Source: Pseudoxanthomonas wuyuanensis
GTDB lineage: Bacteria > Pseudomonadota > Gammaproteobacteria > Xanthomonadales > Xanthomonadaceae
NCBI RefSeq assembly: GCF_900215535.1
Contig: NZ_OCND01000011.1
Coordinates: forward strand, 62,001-126,000
Length of the DNA: 64,000 nt
Direction of reading: 5' to 3'
The translations under genes and the position numbers were made by a program. Below, one piece after another: positions 8,131 through 19,209 of this stretch (within the stretch, counting starts at the first letter, position 1; every line of letters starts with the position of its first letter). The notes under the pieces are model-generated. The model was given only the letters and a program-made list of their open reading frames with translations, was not told where the DNA came from and searched no databases.

Positions 8131-8706
8131 TCAGTGCAGAACGCGTTTCGCCCCGGAGTAATGGTCGCGCCAGTAGTGGCCGTCCAGGTGATCCAGGCGG
8201 ACGGTTCCGCCCGTACTGGGCGCATGCACGAAGCGGCCTTCGCCGACATAGATGCCGACGTGGGTGACATTGCCGCGGCTGCCGAAGAACACCAGATCGC
8301 CGGCCGCCAGCTTCCTGGGATCGATGCGCGGCCCCTGCGCCTGGGAAAGTTCGCGCGAGGTGCGCGGCAGGCGCAGATCCAGCATGTCGCGATAGACGTA
8401 GGTCACCAATCCGCTGCAGTCGAAGCCCGACTCCGGCGTGTTGCCGCCGTACCGGTAGGGCGTGCCGACCAGGCCAAGGGCGCGCATCAGCACCGCATTG
8501 GCCGCGGCCGGATCGGCCGGCTGTACGCGCGGCCATGTCTGTGCGGTCGCCGGCGCAGGCGCGCGGCGGATTTTGTCGCCGCCGCAGCCGGCCAGCAGCG
8601 CCAGCGCCAGCAGGCAGCCTGCCGGTACCGCCAGCGGCAGATGCGCGCGCCGGAGCGGTGAAGGTGGCGTGCGGACGGACAAGCCGGGATAATGGGCGGT
8701 CTTCAT
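8131..8706 (-). CDS. NlpC/P60 family lipoprotein (murein endopeptidase)
   Basis: The product is 191 residues from ATG 8706 (ATG 8715 adds three residues). A lipobox, LLALALLAGC, follows an unusually long basic N-region, so the protein is a lipoprotein. The catalytic domain repeats that of the downstream gene: YRYGGNTPESGFDCSGLV (Cys nucleophile), AAGDLVFFG, THVGIYVGEGRFVHAPS (His residues). Compared with its neighbour it lacks the long Ala-rich linker. The two genes look like an old tandem duplication with divergent targeting. It is divergent from slyD. Confidence 0.87.
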   Translation of the reverse strand: MKTAHYPGLSVRTPPSPLRRAHLPLAVPAGCLLALALLAGCGGDKIRRAPAPATAQTWPRVQPADPAAANAVLMRALGLVGTPYRYGGNTPESGFDCSGLVTYVYRDMLDLRLPRTSRELSQAQGPRIDPRKLAAGDLVFFGSRGNVTHVGIYVGEGRFVHAPSTGGTVRLDHLDGHYWRDHYSGAKRVLH

Positions 8707-8787
8707 GCGGCGCATCTTCGCCGCTTTCCGCGGCGGCCGACAAGCCGCCACCCCGCCTGCCGCCGGCAGCCCCTTCCAGAGTTCAGC

Positions 8788-9267
8788 ATGAAAATCGCCA
8801 AAGACAGCGTCGTCCGTTTCCACTACACCGTCTCCGAGGTCGGCCAGGAGCCGCTGGAAAGCTCCAAGGATCGTGAGCCGCTGGCCATCCTGATCGGCCA
8901 CGGCAACATCATTCCGGGCCTGGAAACCGCGATGCAGGACCGCGAAGCCGGCGAGAGTTTCGGCGTGGACGTGGCGGCGGCCGATGCCTATGGCGAGCGT
9001 CGCGACGGCCTTGGCCAGCGCGTGCCGAAGAAGCACTTCGGCAACCAGAAGCTGGTACCGGGCCAGCAGGTCGTGCTGCAGACCAATTTCGGTCCGCGCG
9101 CAGTGACCATCCAGAAAGTCGGCATGAGCGTGGTCGACGTCGATCTGAACCACCCGATGGCGGGCAAGGATCTGCATTTCGATGTCGAGATCGTCGAGGT
9201 GCGCCAAGCCAGCCAGGAAGAGATCGAGCACGGCCACGTGCACGGCGATGGCGGCCACCAGCACTGA
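8788..9267 (+). CDS. slyD: FKBP-type peptidyl-prolyl isomerase SlyD
   Basis: The 159-residue protein begins MKIAKDSVVRFHYTV, as SlyD does. It has the FKBP halves (LIGHGNIIPGLETAM and NHPMAGKDLHFDVEIVEVR) flanking an insert-in-flap chaperone domain (about residues 68-125), and ends in a short His-rich tail (HGHVHGDGGHQH). SlyD isomerises Xaa-Pro bonds, chaperones folding and binds Ni; the tail here is shorter than in E. coli. It is monocistronic, followed by a strong hairpin. Confidence 0.9.
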   Translation: MKIAKDSVVRFHYTVSEVGQEPLESSKDREPLAILIGHGNIIPGLETAMQDREAGESFGVDVAAADAYGERRDGLGQRVPKKHFGNQKLVPGQQVVLQTNFGPRAVTIQKVGMSVVDVDLNHPMAGKDLHFDVEIVEVRQASQEEIEHGHVHGDGGHQH

Positions 9268-9290
9268 TCCTGGCCGCTGAGCGCCGCTGC

Positions 9291-9323
9291 AACGGCCCGC
9301 TCCGGCGGGCCGTTGCCGTTTTG
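9291..9323 (+). terminator. Rho-independent terminator after slyD
   Basis: An AACGGCCCG / CGGGCCGTT stem with a short loop is followed by gccgttttgg. It lies 24 bases after the slyD stop. Confidence 0.7.
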
Positions 9324-9385
9324 GCCCGCGGCGCCATGCTCTAATCCGACACGAACGCGCAAAAAAACCAGGGAGCCGCAACGGA

Positions 9386-10648
<1,263 letters not shown>

Positions 10649-10765
10649 TGCGCCAGACGGTGGCATGGTGAGGCAGCCAGAACCGTCTTGGCTTGTCTCA
10701 CCGCCGGAACGTTGCGTGGCCTTCGCGCATGCTCCGAAGCGCATGACACGCTCTACACTACCGCG

Positions 10766-12016
10766 GTGAATTCTCCCCACGACGATGTCCTGATCATCGG
10801 TGCCGGCGCGATCGGGTTGAGCACGGCGCTGGCGCTGCTCGAATCGGGCCGCGGCGTACGCGTGCTGGACAGTGGCCGTATCGGCGGCGGCGCCTCGCAT
10901 GGCAACTGCGGCACCATCACCCCCAGCCATGCGCCGCCGCTGGCCGCGCCCGGGGTGGTGGCGCAGGCGCTGCGCTGGATGCTGACCCCGGATGCGCCGC
11001 TGTACCTGAAGCCGCGTTTCGACCCGGCGCTGTGGCGCTGGCTGGCCCGTTTTGCCGCGCGCTGCAATCTGCGCGACTGGCGGAGCAGCACCCGTGCGCG
11101 TGCGGCGCTGCTCAACGACTCCAGCGCGCGGCTGGCCGCCTGGGTGCGCGATTACGCACTGGATTGCGAGTACCGGACCGGCGGCCTGGACTACGTGTTC
11201 CGGCAAACGCGCAACTTCGAGCGTTACAGCGCCGAATGCGATGCGCTGGCCGAGTTCGGCATCGCCAGCGAAATCATCGGCGGCAACGACTACCTGCGCG
11301 CGGATCCGGCGCTGCGCGAGGGCGTGGTCGGCGCGATCCGTTTCCCCGGCGATGCGCGCCTGCGGCCGGACCGCTATGCGGCCGAACTGGCGCGCGCGGT
11401 TCGCGAGCGCGGCGGCATCATCGAGGAGCAGTGCGAAGTCGCCGACCTGCAGCCGGCGGCGGACGGCGTGTCGGTATCGACCGCGCTGGGGCGGCGGCGC
11501 GGACGCGATGCGGTCGTTGCGTTGGGCGCGTGGTCGCCGGCGTTCGTGCGGCGATTGGGCCTGGACCTGCCGATCCAGCCCGGCAAGGGCTATTCGATCA
11601 CTTATTCCCGGCCGGCGCAGGTGCCGCGCCATCCGCTGGTGCTGAAGGACCGCTCGGTCTGCGTGACCGTGTGGGACAGCGGATTCCGGCTGGGCAGCAC
11701 GATGGAATTCGCTGGCCAAGACACCCGCCTGAACGAAGTCCGCCTGGCCGCGCTGGAACGCGCCGCGCGCGAATACCTGTGCGAACCGGTCGGCGCCCAT
11801 GTCGAGGAACGCTGGTACGGCTGGCGTCCGATGACCTGGGACGATCTGCCGGTGCTGGGCCGCGCGCCAGGGTACGAGCGTCTGTGGCTGGCGGCCGGCC
11901 ACGGCATGCTCGGCATCAGCATGAGCGCCGGCAGCGGCCAGTTGATGGCCGACCTGATAGGCGGGCGCGCGCCGGCCATCGATCCTGAGCCTTACCGAAT
12001 GGAGCGTTTCGCATGA
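10766..12016 (+). CDS. FAD-dependent D-amino acid dehydrogenase-like oxidoreductase
   Basis: The product is 416 residues from GTG 10766, which places the dinucleotide-binding motif DDVLIIGAGAIGLSTALALLE right at the N-terminus, as in the DadA/DAO family. The C-terminal region GWRPMTWDDLPVLGRAPGYERLWLAAGHGMLGISMSAGSG is the second FAD/substrate segment of this family. It probably oxidises a D-amino acid or a related secondary amine such as D-hydroxyproline. The stop overlaps the start of the glutathione reductase gene by four bases (ATGA). An earlier start at 10688 lacks family support. Confidence 0.82.
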   Translation: MNSPHDDVLIIGAGAIGLSTALALLESGRGVRVLDSGRIGGGASHGNCGTITPSHAPPLAAPGVVAQALRWMLTPDAPLYLKPRFDPALWRWLARFAARCNLRDWRSSTRARAALLNDSSARLAAWVRDYALDCEYRTGGLDYVFRQTRNFERYSAECDALAEFGIASEIIGGNDYLRADPALREGVVGAIRFPGDARLRPDRYAAELARAVRERGGIIEEQCEVADLQPAADGVSVSTALGRRRGRDAVVALGAWSPAFVRRLGLDLPIQPGKGYSITYSRPAQVPRHPLVLKDRSVCVTVWDSGFRLGSTMEFAGQDTRLNEVRLAALERAAREYLCEPVGAHVEERWYGWRPMTWDDLPVLGRAPGYERLWLAAGHGMLGISMSAGSGQLMADLIGGRAPAIDPEPYRMERFA

Positions 12017-13362
12017 GCGACTTCGACCTGATCGTCATCGGCGGCGGTTCCGGCGGCCTGGCCGGCGCCTTCCGCGCGGCGGCCCATGGCGCCAAGGTGG
12101 CGCTGCTGGAACCCAACGAACTGGGCGGCACCTGCGTCAATGTCGGTTGCGTGCCGAAGAAGGCGATGTGGCTGGCGGCCGAGCTGTCGCAGCGGATCGC
12201 GTTGGCAGGCGAACTCGGCTTTGCCGTGCCGCCGCCGCGACTGGACTGGCGCGAGTTTGTCGTGCACCGGCAGCGCTACATCAGCGGCATCCACGCCAGC
12301 TACCGCAAGCGGCTGGACCAGAGCGGCATCACCTGGATCCCGGCCCGCGGCCGCATCGTCGCCGCGGGCACGGTGGAAACCGGCGACGGCATGCGGCTGC
12401 AAGCGCCGCACCTGCTGCTCGCCACCGGCGGCAGGCCGCGCCGGCCCGCCATTCCCGGCGCGGAACTGGGTCTGGTCTCGGACGATTTCTTCAACCTGTG
12501 CGAGGCGCCGGGCCGGGTGGCCATCATCGGCGGCGGCTATATCGCAGTGGAGCTGGCCGGCGTGCTGCAGGCGCTGGGCAGCCAGGTCGAGCTGTTCGTG
12601 CGCCGGCCGCGGTTGCTGGAAAGTTTCGATCAGGCGCTGGCCGAGGAACTGGCCGAAAACATGCGCCAGCACGGCATCCATCTGCACTTCGGCTACGAGG
12701 TGTCCGCGCTGGAACGGCTGGGCGATGGCAGCGTGCGCCTGCGCAGCGATGCCGGTGTAGGCAGCGACGGCTTCGACAGCGCGATCCTGGCCACCGGGCG
12801 GGAGCCCAACAGCGGCGATCTGGGACTGGAAACGCTCGGAGTCGGGCTGGACGAAGCCGGCCATGTGCAGGTCGACGAGTACCAGAACGCCTCGGTTGCC
12901 GGCATCTACGCCATCGGCGATATCACCGCGCACGAAGCGCTGACGCCGGTGGCGATAGCGGCGGCGCGCCGGTTGATGGACCGCGTATTCGGCGGCAAAC
13001 CCGAAGCCCGCCTGGACTACCGCGACATCGCCACCGTGGTGTTCTCGCATCCGCCCATCGGCAAGGTCGGCTTGAGCGAGCAGCAGGCGCGCGAGCGCCA
13101 TGGCGATGCCGTGCGGGCGTACACCGCACGCTTCCGGCCGATGCTGCACGCGCTGGCCGATTCGCCGCAACGCAGCCTGTTCAAGCTGGTTTGCGTTGGC
13201 GATGGCGAAAAAGTGGTCGGCCTGCATCTTTTGGGCGAGGGCGCCGACGAGATCCTGCAGGGATTCGCGGTGGCGATCCGGCGCGGCATCACCCGTGGCG
13301 ATCTGGAGGACACCATCGCCATCCATCCGACTTCGGCCGAAGAGATCGTGCTGATGCGCTGA
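12013..13362 (+). CDS. gor: Glutathione-disulfide reductase
   Basis: The 449-residue flavoprotein has FAD motif DLIVIGGGSGGLA, the redox-active disulfide GGTCVNVGCVPKK (Cys41/Cys46), the NADPH-binding motif VAIIGGGYIAVELAGVL followed by arginines that favour NADPH, and the C-terminal dimer-interface motif HPTSAEE with its active-site His. It reduces GSSG to GSH with NADPH in the cytosol. It is translationally coupled to the upstream FAD oxidoreductase, an uncommon pairing that may be incidental. Confidence 0.9.
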   Translation: MSDFDLIVIGGGSGGLAGAFRAAAHGAKVALLEPNELGGTCVNVGCVPKKAMWLAAELSQRIALAGELGFAVPPPRLDWREFVVHRQRYISGIHASYRKRLDQSGITWIPARGRIVAAGTVETGDGMRLQAPHLLLATGGRPRRPAIPGAELGLVSDDFFNLCEAPGRVAIIGGGYIAVELAGVLQALGSQVELFVRRPRLLESFDQALAEELAENMRQHGIHLHFGYEVSALERLGDGSVRLRSDAGVGSDGFDSAILATGREPNSGDLGLETLGVGLDEAGHVQVDEYQNASVAGIYAIGDITAHEALTPVAIAAARRLMDRVFGGKPEARLDYRDIATVVFSHPPIGKVGLSEQQARERHGDAVRAYTARFRPMLHALADSPQRSLFKLVCVGDGEKVVGLHLLGEGADEILQGFAVAIRRGITRGDLEDTIAIHPTSAEEIVLMR

Positions 13363-13400
13363 TGCGCGGCGCGCTGCCGTACCCGTCAGCGGTATTCGTT

Positions 13401-13442
13401 GTAGGAGCGCGGCGAAGGGCAGCATGCCGCCGCCGGCATGCG
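13401..13442. repeat. Single REP-like unit
   Basis: GTAGGAGCGCGGCG followed by a gcatgccg/cggcatgc hairpin lies between the reductase gene and hutG. It is a diverged member of the REP family seen elsewhere in the window. Confidence 0.5.
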
Positions 13443-13462
13443 CACCGGCGTAGAATTGGGCC

Positions 13463-14236
13463 ATGGACATTTTCGAACTGCATCGCGGCACCGCGCCGCT
13501 GCTGATCAGCCTGCCGCACGACGGCACCGCCGTTCCCGACGACATCGCCGCGCGCCTGACCGACAGCGCCCGCCGGGTGCCCGACACCGACTGGCATGTC
13601 TCCACGCTGTACGCATTCGCACGCGAGCTGGGCGCTTCGATACTGGTGCCGAAACATTCGCGCTACGTCATCGATCTGAATCGCCCGGCCGACGACGTTT
13701 CGCTGTATCCGGGCCAGAACACCACCGGCCTGTGCCCGACCGTGCAGTTCAGCGGCGAGCCGGTCTACCTGCCAGGCCAGGAGCCGTCGCCGGAGGAGAT
13801 TGCGCGACGCCTGGCCAGCTACTGGCAGCCCTATCACGACAACCTGTCCAGCGAACTGGAGCGCATCCGCGGCGAACACGGCCGGGTGGTGCTGTGGGAA
13901 GGGCATTCGATCGTCAGCCAGGCGCCGTTCCTGTTCGAAGGAAGGCTGCCGGACTTCAATCTGGGCACCGCGGGCGGCGCCAGTTGTTCGCCGGCGCTGC
14001 AGCAGCGGCTGACTGCCGTGCTGGAATCGCAGTCGGACTACAGCTTCGTCGTCAATGGCCGCTTCAAGGGCGGCTACATCACCCGCCATTACGCCTCGCC
14101 GGAAACCGGCGTGCAGGCGGTGCAGCTGGAACTGGCGCAGCTGAACTACATGGATGAGCGCACGTTCGAATACCTGCCGTCGCGCGCGGAAAAGACCCAG
14201 GCGCTGATTCGCAGGCTGCTGCAATGCACGCTGTAG
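13463..14236 (+). CDS. hutG: N-formylglutamate deformylase
   Basis: The 257-residue product matches HutG of the five-step histidine pathway. Features are PLLISLPHDGTAVPDDI with a metal-binding His, DTDWHVSTLYAFA, SRYVIDLNRP, LWEGHSIVSQAPFLFEGRLPDFNLGT, and GGYITRHYASPETGVQAVQLEL. The enzyme releases formate and glutamate from N-formyl-L-glutamate. No other hut genes are nearby, so it may serve a pathway encoded elsewhere. Confidence 0.88.
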   Translation: MDIFELHRGTAPLLISLPHDGTAVPDDIAARLTDSARRVPDTDWHVSTLYAFARELGASILVPKHSRYVIDLNRPADDVSLYPGQNTTGLCPTVQFSGEPVYLPGQEPSPEEIARRLASYWQPYHDNLSSELERIRGEHGRVVLWEGHSIVSQAPFLFEGRLPDFNLGTAGGASCSPALQQRLTAVLESQSDYSFVVNGRFKGGYITRHYASPETGVQAVQLELAQLNYMDERTFEYLPSRAEKTQALIRRLLQCTL

Positions 14237-14303
14237 GCGGCGCCCCGGCTGCGGGTCAGGCTGACCGCCGCAGGTCGCAACGGCCGGCGGCACCGCTGCC
14301 GCA

Positions 14304-15275
14304 ATGACCGACGCGCGCGCGGGACAAGAACCGGCGCCAGCGCTGGCGGCGGCGGCCGTCGCCGAAGCGTCGCCAGCGCCGGTTCCTGCGACAAGCCGGT
14401 TGCCCGGCAGTGGCGTGCTGTTGGCCGCGGTGGGCGCAATCGCGTTTTCGGGCAAGGCCATCATCGTCAAGCTGGGCTACCGCCATGGTGCCGATGCGGT
14501 CACGTTGCTGGCGCTGCGGATGCTGGTTGCGCTGCCGTGGTTCCTGCTGCTGGGCGCATGGGCCGCGCGGCGCGCGCCACCGCTGCGCCGCGGCGACGCC
14601 GGCAGAATCGCCGCGCTGGGATTTTTCGGCTACTACCTGGCCAGCTTCCTGGATTTTGCCGGCCTGGCCCATATCACCGCGACGCTGGAGCGGCTGATCC
14701 TGTATCTGACGCCGACGCTGGTGGTGCTGATTGGGATGCTCGCGTTCAAGCGCCGTGTCGGCCGCCGGCAGGCGCTGGCGCTGGGAGTCAGTTATGCGGG
14801 CGTGTTGCTGGCATTCGGCCACGATCTGCAACTGGGCGGCGGCAATATCGCGCTGGGTAGCGCGCTGGTGTTCGCCAGCGCGTTGTCCTACGCGTTGTAC
14901 CTGGTCGGCAGCGGCGAACTGGTCGCGCGCGTTGGCGCTGTGCGCCTGACCGCCTATGCCAGCACGGTGGCATGCGGCCTGTGCATCGGCCAGTTCCTGC
15001 TGATGCGTCCGCTCGGTGCCTTGTCGCTGCCGCCGGAGGTGTACTGGCTGTCGCTGTTGAACGGCACTGTCTGCACGGTACTGCCGGTGCTGGCGGTGAT
15101 GATGGCGGTGGCGCGCATCGGTTCGGGGCTGGCCGCGCAGATCGGCATGATTGGGCCGGTCTCCACCATTGTGCTGAGCCTGTGGCTGCTGGGTGAGCCG
15201 ATGGGGCCGTGGCAGATCGCCGGAACCGTGCTGGTGATGGCCGGCGTACTGGTGGTGTCGCGGCAAAAGGCGTAG
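14304..15275 (+). CDS. EamA/DMT family transporter
   Basis: The product is 323 residues with a polar, Ala/Pro-rich N-terminal tail of about 30 residues, then ten predicted membrane helices arranged as two EamA repeats. The first starts GVLLAAVGAIAFSGKAIIVK; the second shows the family-typical end GSGLAAQIGMIGPVSTIVLSLWLLGEPMGPWQIAGTVLVMAGV. It is probably a metabolite exporter or drug/metabolite transporter with unknown substrate. A start further inside (for example near the first helix) is possible. Confidence 0.82.
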   Translation: MTDARAGQEPAPALAAAAVAEASPAPVPATSRLPGSGVLLAAVGAIAFSGKAIIVKLGYRHGADAVTLLALRMLVALPWFLLLGAWAARRAPPLRRGDAGRIAALGFFGYYLASFLDFAGLAHITATLERLILYLTPTLVVLIGMLAFKRRVGRRQALALGVSYAGVLLAFGHDLQLGGGNIALGSALVFASALSYALYLVGSGELVARVGAVRLTAYASTVACGLCIGQFLLMRPLGALSLPPEVYWLSLLNGTVCTVLPVLAVMMAVARIGSGLAAQIGMIGPVSTIVLSLWLLGEPMGPWQIAGTVLVMAGVLVVSRQKA

Positions 15276-15300
15276 GACGAACCACCTCGCGATGCCCGCC

Positions 15301-16425
15301 TCAAAAGGCGACGCTGGCCGCTGCCAGCCAGTCGACCACCACCTGCAGGGCCTCGGTGCGGTTTTGTCCCGACGCGCGCTGTTCGCGGTACAGCGCCAGT
15401 TGCCGGTGCGCGCTGCTGCCTTCCTCCATGATTCCCCACAGCCGTTCGATCTGCGCTGCGCAATCGAAAGCGCGGATATCGTCGGTCAGCACGTCCAGCG
15501 TGCTGCGCATCATCTCCCGCGCCGGCACCAGCCGGTTGCTGGACAGGTCGATCAGGCCGGCATCGAAACCGTAGCGTTGCGCACGCCAGACGTTTTCGTC
15601 GACCACGCCCTGATCGCCGGCATCCAGTGAGCGGTACAGATCGGGGTGATGCTCCAGATGCCGGACCAGGCAACGGAACAACTGGGCGATCGCCAGCGCA
15701 TCGCGCGGGTCCGTGCAGCAGTCGGTGATGCGCAGTTCCAGGGTGGGAAACGCCAGCGACGGGCGCAGCGCCCACCACAGGTAACTGGCGTTCTTGATGG
15801 CGCCGGCCTGGGTCAGCCGCTGCACGTACTGTTCGTATTCGCCATCATCCTGGAACAGCGGCGGCAGACCGCTGCGCGGAATCTCCTGGTAGGCGGTCTG
15901 GCGGTAGCCCATCAATCCGGTCGGATGGCCCATCCAGAACGGCGAGGACGTGCTGAGCGCCAGCAGCAACGGCAGGAACGGTTGCAGCCGCGCAAGCAGA
16001 TCGATGCGCGCCTGCAGCCGGGCCGGCTGTACGTGCACATGCATCCCGCACAGCAGATTGCGCTGTCCCAGCATCTGCAGTTCGTCCATGACCTGGTCGT
16101 AGCGCGGTTTGTCGGTGCTGCGCTGGCCGCGCCAGAAGCCCAGCGGATGCGTGCCGGCGGCGATGATGGCCAGTCCGTGGCGTTCGGCAATGGCGCCCAG
16201 GGCGCTGCGCATACCGATGAGGTCGGCTTCCGCTTCGGCGGGGCAGCGGTGGACGGCGGTCTGCACTTCCACCTGGGTTTGCAGCATTTCGCTGCCGAAG
16301 CGTTCGCCCAGCGTCTGTACGCATTCGTCGAAGAACACCCGCGGCATATGTCGCAGCCGCCGCGCATTGCGGCGGATCAGGAAATACTCTTCTTCGATGC
16401 CGAAGGTGTAGGGATGATCCTGCAT
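15301..16425 (-). CDS. YbdK-type carboxylate-amine ligase (glutamate-cysteine ligase family 2)
   Basis: The product is 374 residues. It starts YTFGIEEEYFLIRR, the GCS2/YbdK signature, and continues with GTHPLGFW, LLCGMHVHVQP, LWWALRPSLAFPTLELRITDCCTD, and RAQRYGFDAGLID. YbdK proteins have weak gamma-glutamylcysteine ligase activity; the physiological role is not settled. The gene is convergent with the EamA transporter and followed upstream by a long non-coding palindromic region. Confidence 0.87.
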   Translation of the reverse strand: MQDHPYTFGIEEEYFLIRRNARRLRHMPRVFFDECVQTLGERFGSEMLQTQVEVQTAVHRCPAEAEADLIGMRSALGAIAERHGLAIIAAGTHPLGFWRGQRSTDKPRYDQVMDELQMLGQRNLLCGMHVHVQPARLQARIDLLARLQPFLPLLLALSTSSPFWMGHPTGLMGYRQTAYQEIPRSGLPPLFQDDGEYEQYVQRLTQAGAIKNASYLWWALRPSLAFPTLELRITDCCTDPRDALAIAQLFRCLVRHLEHHPDLYRSLDAGDQGVVDENVWRAQRYGFDAGLIDLSSNRLVPAREMMRSTLDVLTDDIRAFDCAAQIERLWGIMEEGSSAHRQLALYREQRASGQNRTEALQVVVDWLAAASVAF

Positions 16426-16595
16426 CGCTCTCCCGGGCCGACAGTGCGACTTCGTTTATCGCATCGCCCGGGTGAACGATCCGTTCATCGCGCTGTGGGG
16501 CAGCGTCCGTTGCGGCAATGTCCGAGGATCCTTAACGGCCAACATTGGCGATAGCTGATTCGGATTTTCATCAGATTGTGGCTGCCCGTTGCCCA

Positions 16596-17212
16596 CACGC
16601 TGCCGCGGGCGGTCCATTAAAGCGGATGCTTTCCGCGCTGCCGCGGGCGTCACTTTCTTTGCTCGTGCAAAGAAAGTAACCAAAGAAAGCACGCCCCTGG
16701 CGGCGCGCCCTTCGGGTCCGCAATCGGGCCGGGAATTTCCGGACGGCACATCCATGTGCCTTCCGGAAACGGCGCGCATCCTGCGCGCCGCCCCTGCGGG
16801 GTTTAACCCGCCCCGCTTGCCGCGCCTAAACGGGGACCCGAAGAGCAAGAGCACAAGCAACAGCAACAGCGAAAAAGCCGGATGCTTTTGCTTCGCCTTT
16901 TGCTTTTGTTTTGGCTTCTGGCTTCTGCTTTTGGCTTTTGGGTCCCCGTTAAGGCGCGGTGGCGCCGGTGGGTAAAACCCTTCATGGCGCCGCGCACGAC
17001 GCGCGGCGTTTTGGGAAGGCACATGGATGTGCCGTTCCAAAATTCCCATCGGCGACACGAACCCCGAAGGGGCGCGCCGCCAGGGGTGGCCTTCTTTTGG
17101 TTACTTTTCTTGGCCACACAAGAAGCGCTTTTCAACAGCCGAATGGCTGGTCAAAGTAACGCCCGCGGCAGCGCAGGAACCATCGGCTTCGATGGACTGC
17201 CCGCGGCAGCGC
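16596..17212. mobile_element. ~617-bp imperfect palindromic element without genes
   Basis: The left arm (about 16596-16850) and right arm (about 16935-17212) are reverse-complementary with many small differences. Paired landmarks are ctgccgcgggcg(t) at both ends, aaagaaagtaacc against ggttacttttctt, the cacatccatgtgcc/ggcacatggatgtg block, and cgcgcctaaacggggaccc against gggtccccgttaaggcgcg. The centre (about 16850-16935) is a low-complexity GCTTTTG/CAAAAGC-rich tract. Several open frames cross it, but they follow the palindrome symmetry and are not called. It fills most of the 894-base gap between ybdK and parE. Confidence 0.7.
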
Positions 17213-17319
17213 CGAACAGCCTGTGGGATTCAAACTTCCAGCGAAGCTGCACCGCGCGATCGTCCCGTTATCGCGGCAAGGAGGCCGTCGCAACGGCCCC
17301 ATCCAACGAAGGGCTGGGA

Positions 17320-19209
17320 TCAGACTTCCAGTGACGCCAGGTCGCCCTTGGTCTCCAGCCACGTCTTGCGATCCCCGGCCCGCTTCTTCGCCAGCAGCAT
17401 GTCCATCAGCGATCGCGTCTGGCCGGCATCGTCGACGGTCAGCTGCACCAGCCGCCGGGTATCGGGGTGGATGGTCGATTCGCGCAGCTGCGAGGCGTTC
17501 ATCTCGCCCAGGCCCTTGAAGCGGGTGACGTTGACCGCGCCGCGGATCTTCTCGCGCTCGATCTTGTCCAGCAGCAGCCGTTTTTCTTCCTCATCCAGCG
17601 CGTAGAACACCTGCTTGCCCACGTCCACGCGGAACAGCGGCGGCATGGCGACGAAGACATGGCCGGCATCGACCAGCGCGGGAAAGTGGCGCAGGAACAG
17701 CGCCGTCAGCAGGGTGGCGATGTGCAGGCCGTCGGAGTCGGCGTCGGCCAGGATGATGACCTTGCCGTAGCGCAGGCCGCTGATGTCGTCCTTGCCCGGA
17801 TCGCAGCCGATGGCGACGGCCAGGTTGTGCACTTCCTCCGAGCCCAGCACCGAGGTGCTGGCCACCTCCCAGGTGTTGAGGATCTTGCCGCGCAGCGGCA
17901 GGATGGCCTGGAAGTCCTTGTCGCGCGCCTGCTTGGCGCTGCCGCCGGCCGAATCGCCCTCGACCAGGAACAGCTCGGTGCGCGACAGATCCTGGCTGAT
18001 GCAGTCGGCCAGCTTGCCGGGCAGGGCGGGGCCCTGGGTGACCTTCTTGCGGACGATCTGCTTTTCGGTCTTCAGCCGCGCGCTGGCGCGGTCGATGGCG
18101 ATCTGGGCGATCTTCTCGCCGGTTTCGACATGCTGGTTCAGCCACAGGCTGAAGGCATCGTGGGCGGCGCCTTCGATGAAACCGGCGGCCTGGCGCGAGC
18201 TCAGGCGCTCCTTGGTCTGGCCGCTGAATTGCGGGTCGGTCATCTTCAGCGACAGCACGAAGGTCACGCGATCCCAGACGTCTTCCGGCGCCAGCTTGAC
18301 CCCGCGCGGCAGCAGGTTGCGGAAATCGCAGAACTCGCGCAGCGCATCGGTCAGGCCGCTGCGCAGGCCGTTGACGTGGGTGCCGTGCTGGGCGGTGGGA
18401 ATCAGGTTGACGTAACTTTCCTGCACCAGTTCGCCTTCCGGCACCCAGGCCACTGCCCAGTCGACAATCTCGGTGTCCTTCTTCAGATTGCCGACGAACA
18501 GGTCCGGCGGCAGCAGTTCGCGCCCGGCCATCTCGCCCTTCAGGTAGTCGCGCAGCCCGTCCTCGTAGCGCCAGGAGTCGCGTTCGCCGGTGGCTTCGTC
18601 GAAAAGGCTGACGGTCAGGCCCGGGCACAGCACGGCCTTGGCGCGCAGCAGATGGCGCAACGCGCGCACGTTGAACTTGGGCGTGTCGAAGTACTTCGGG
18701 TCGGCCCAGAAGCGCAGCCGGGTGCCGGTGTTCTTCTTGCCCACCGTGCCCACGGTTTCCAGCTTGGAAGCCGCATCGCCGTCGCGGAACTCCATCCGGT
18801 ACTCGTTGCCGTCGCGCTTGATGAACAGCTCCACCTTCTTCGACAACGCATTGACCACGCTGACGCCAACGCCGTGCAGGCCGCCGCTGAAGGTGTAGTT
18901 GCGGTTGCTGAACTTGCCGCCGGCATGCAGGCGGGTCAGGATCAGTTCCACGCCGGGAATCTTCTCTTCCGGATGGATGTCCACCGGCATGCCGCGGCCG
19001 TCGTCGCTGACCTCGCAGCTGCCGTCCTTGAACAGCGTCACTTCGATGGCGCCGGCGTGGCCGGCCAGCGCCTCGTCGACGGCGTTGTCGATGACTTCCT
19101 GCGCCAGGTGGTTGGGGCGCGTGGTGTCGGTATACATGCCCGGCCGGCGCTTGACCGGGTCCAGGCCGGAAAGGACTTCGATATCGGCGGCGTTGTAACG
19201 ACTGCTCAT
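17320..19209 (-). CDS. parE: DNA topoisomerase IV subunit B
   Basis: The product is 629 residues from ATG 19209 ([20 protein letters not shown]), the family length; the open frame extends upstream but without homology. The GHKL ATPase domain shows [11 protein letters not shown] (Mg-binding Asn/Glu), DDGRGMPVD, and [16 protein letters not shown]. The TOPRIM domain begins [17 protein letters not shown], which with LPLRGKILN is shared by type IIA topoisomerase B subunits. With ParC it decatenates replicated chromosomes. It is monocistronic in this window. Confidence 0.93.
   Translation of the reverse strand: MSSRYNAADIEVLSGLDPVKRRPGMYTDTTRPNHLAQEVIDNAVDEALAGHAGAIEVTLFKDGSCEVSDDGRGMPVDIHPEEKIPGVELILTRLHAGGKFSNRNYTFSGGLHGVGVSVVNALSKKVELFIKRDGNEYRMEFRDGDAASKLETVGTVGKKNTGTRLRFWADPKYFDTPKFNVRALRHLLRAKAVLCPGLTVSLFDEATGERDSWRYEDGLRDYLKGEMAGRELLPPDLFVGNLKKDTEIVDWAVAWVPEGELVQESYVNLIPTAQHGTHVNGLRSGLTDALREFCDFRNLLPRGVKLAPEDVWDRVTFVLSLKMTDPQFSGQTKERLSSRQAAGFIEGAAHDAFSLWLNQHVETGEKIAQIAIDRASARLKTEKQIVRKKVTQGPALPGKLADCISQDLSRTELFLVEGDSAGGSAKQARDKDFQAILPLRGKILNTWEVASTSVLGSEEVHNLAVAIGCDPGKDDISGLRYGKVIILADADSDGLHIATLLTALFLRHFPALVDAGHVFVAMPPLFRVDVGKQVFYALDEEEKRLLLDKIEREKIRGAVNVTRFKGLGEMNASQLRESTIHPDTRRLVQLTVDDAGQTRSLMDMLLAKKRAGDRKTWLETKGDLASLEV

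Noticed and set aside
16456-17334. Several overlapping frames of 100-200 codons in the 16.6-17.2 kb element
   Set aside because: They follow the palindrome symmetry, have no ribosome sites and no independent domain signal.
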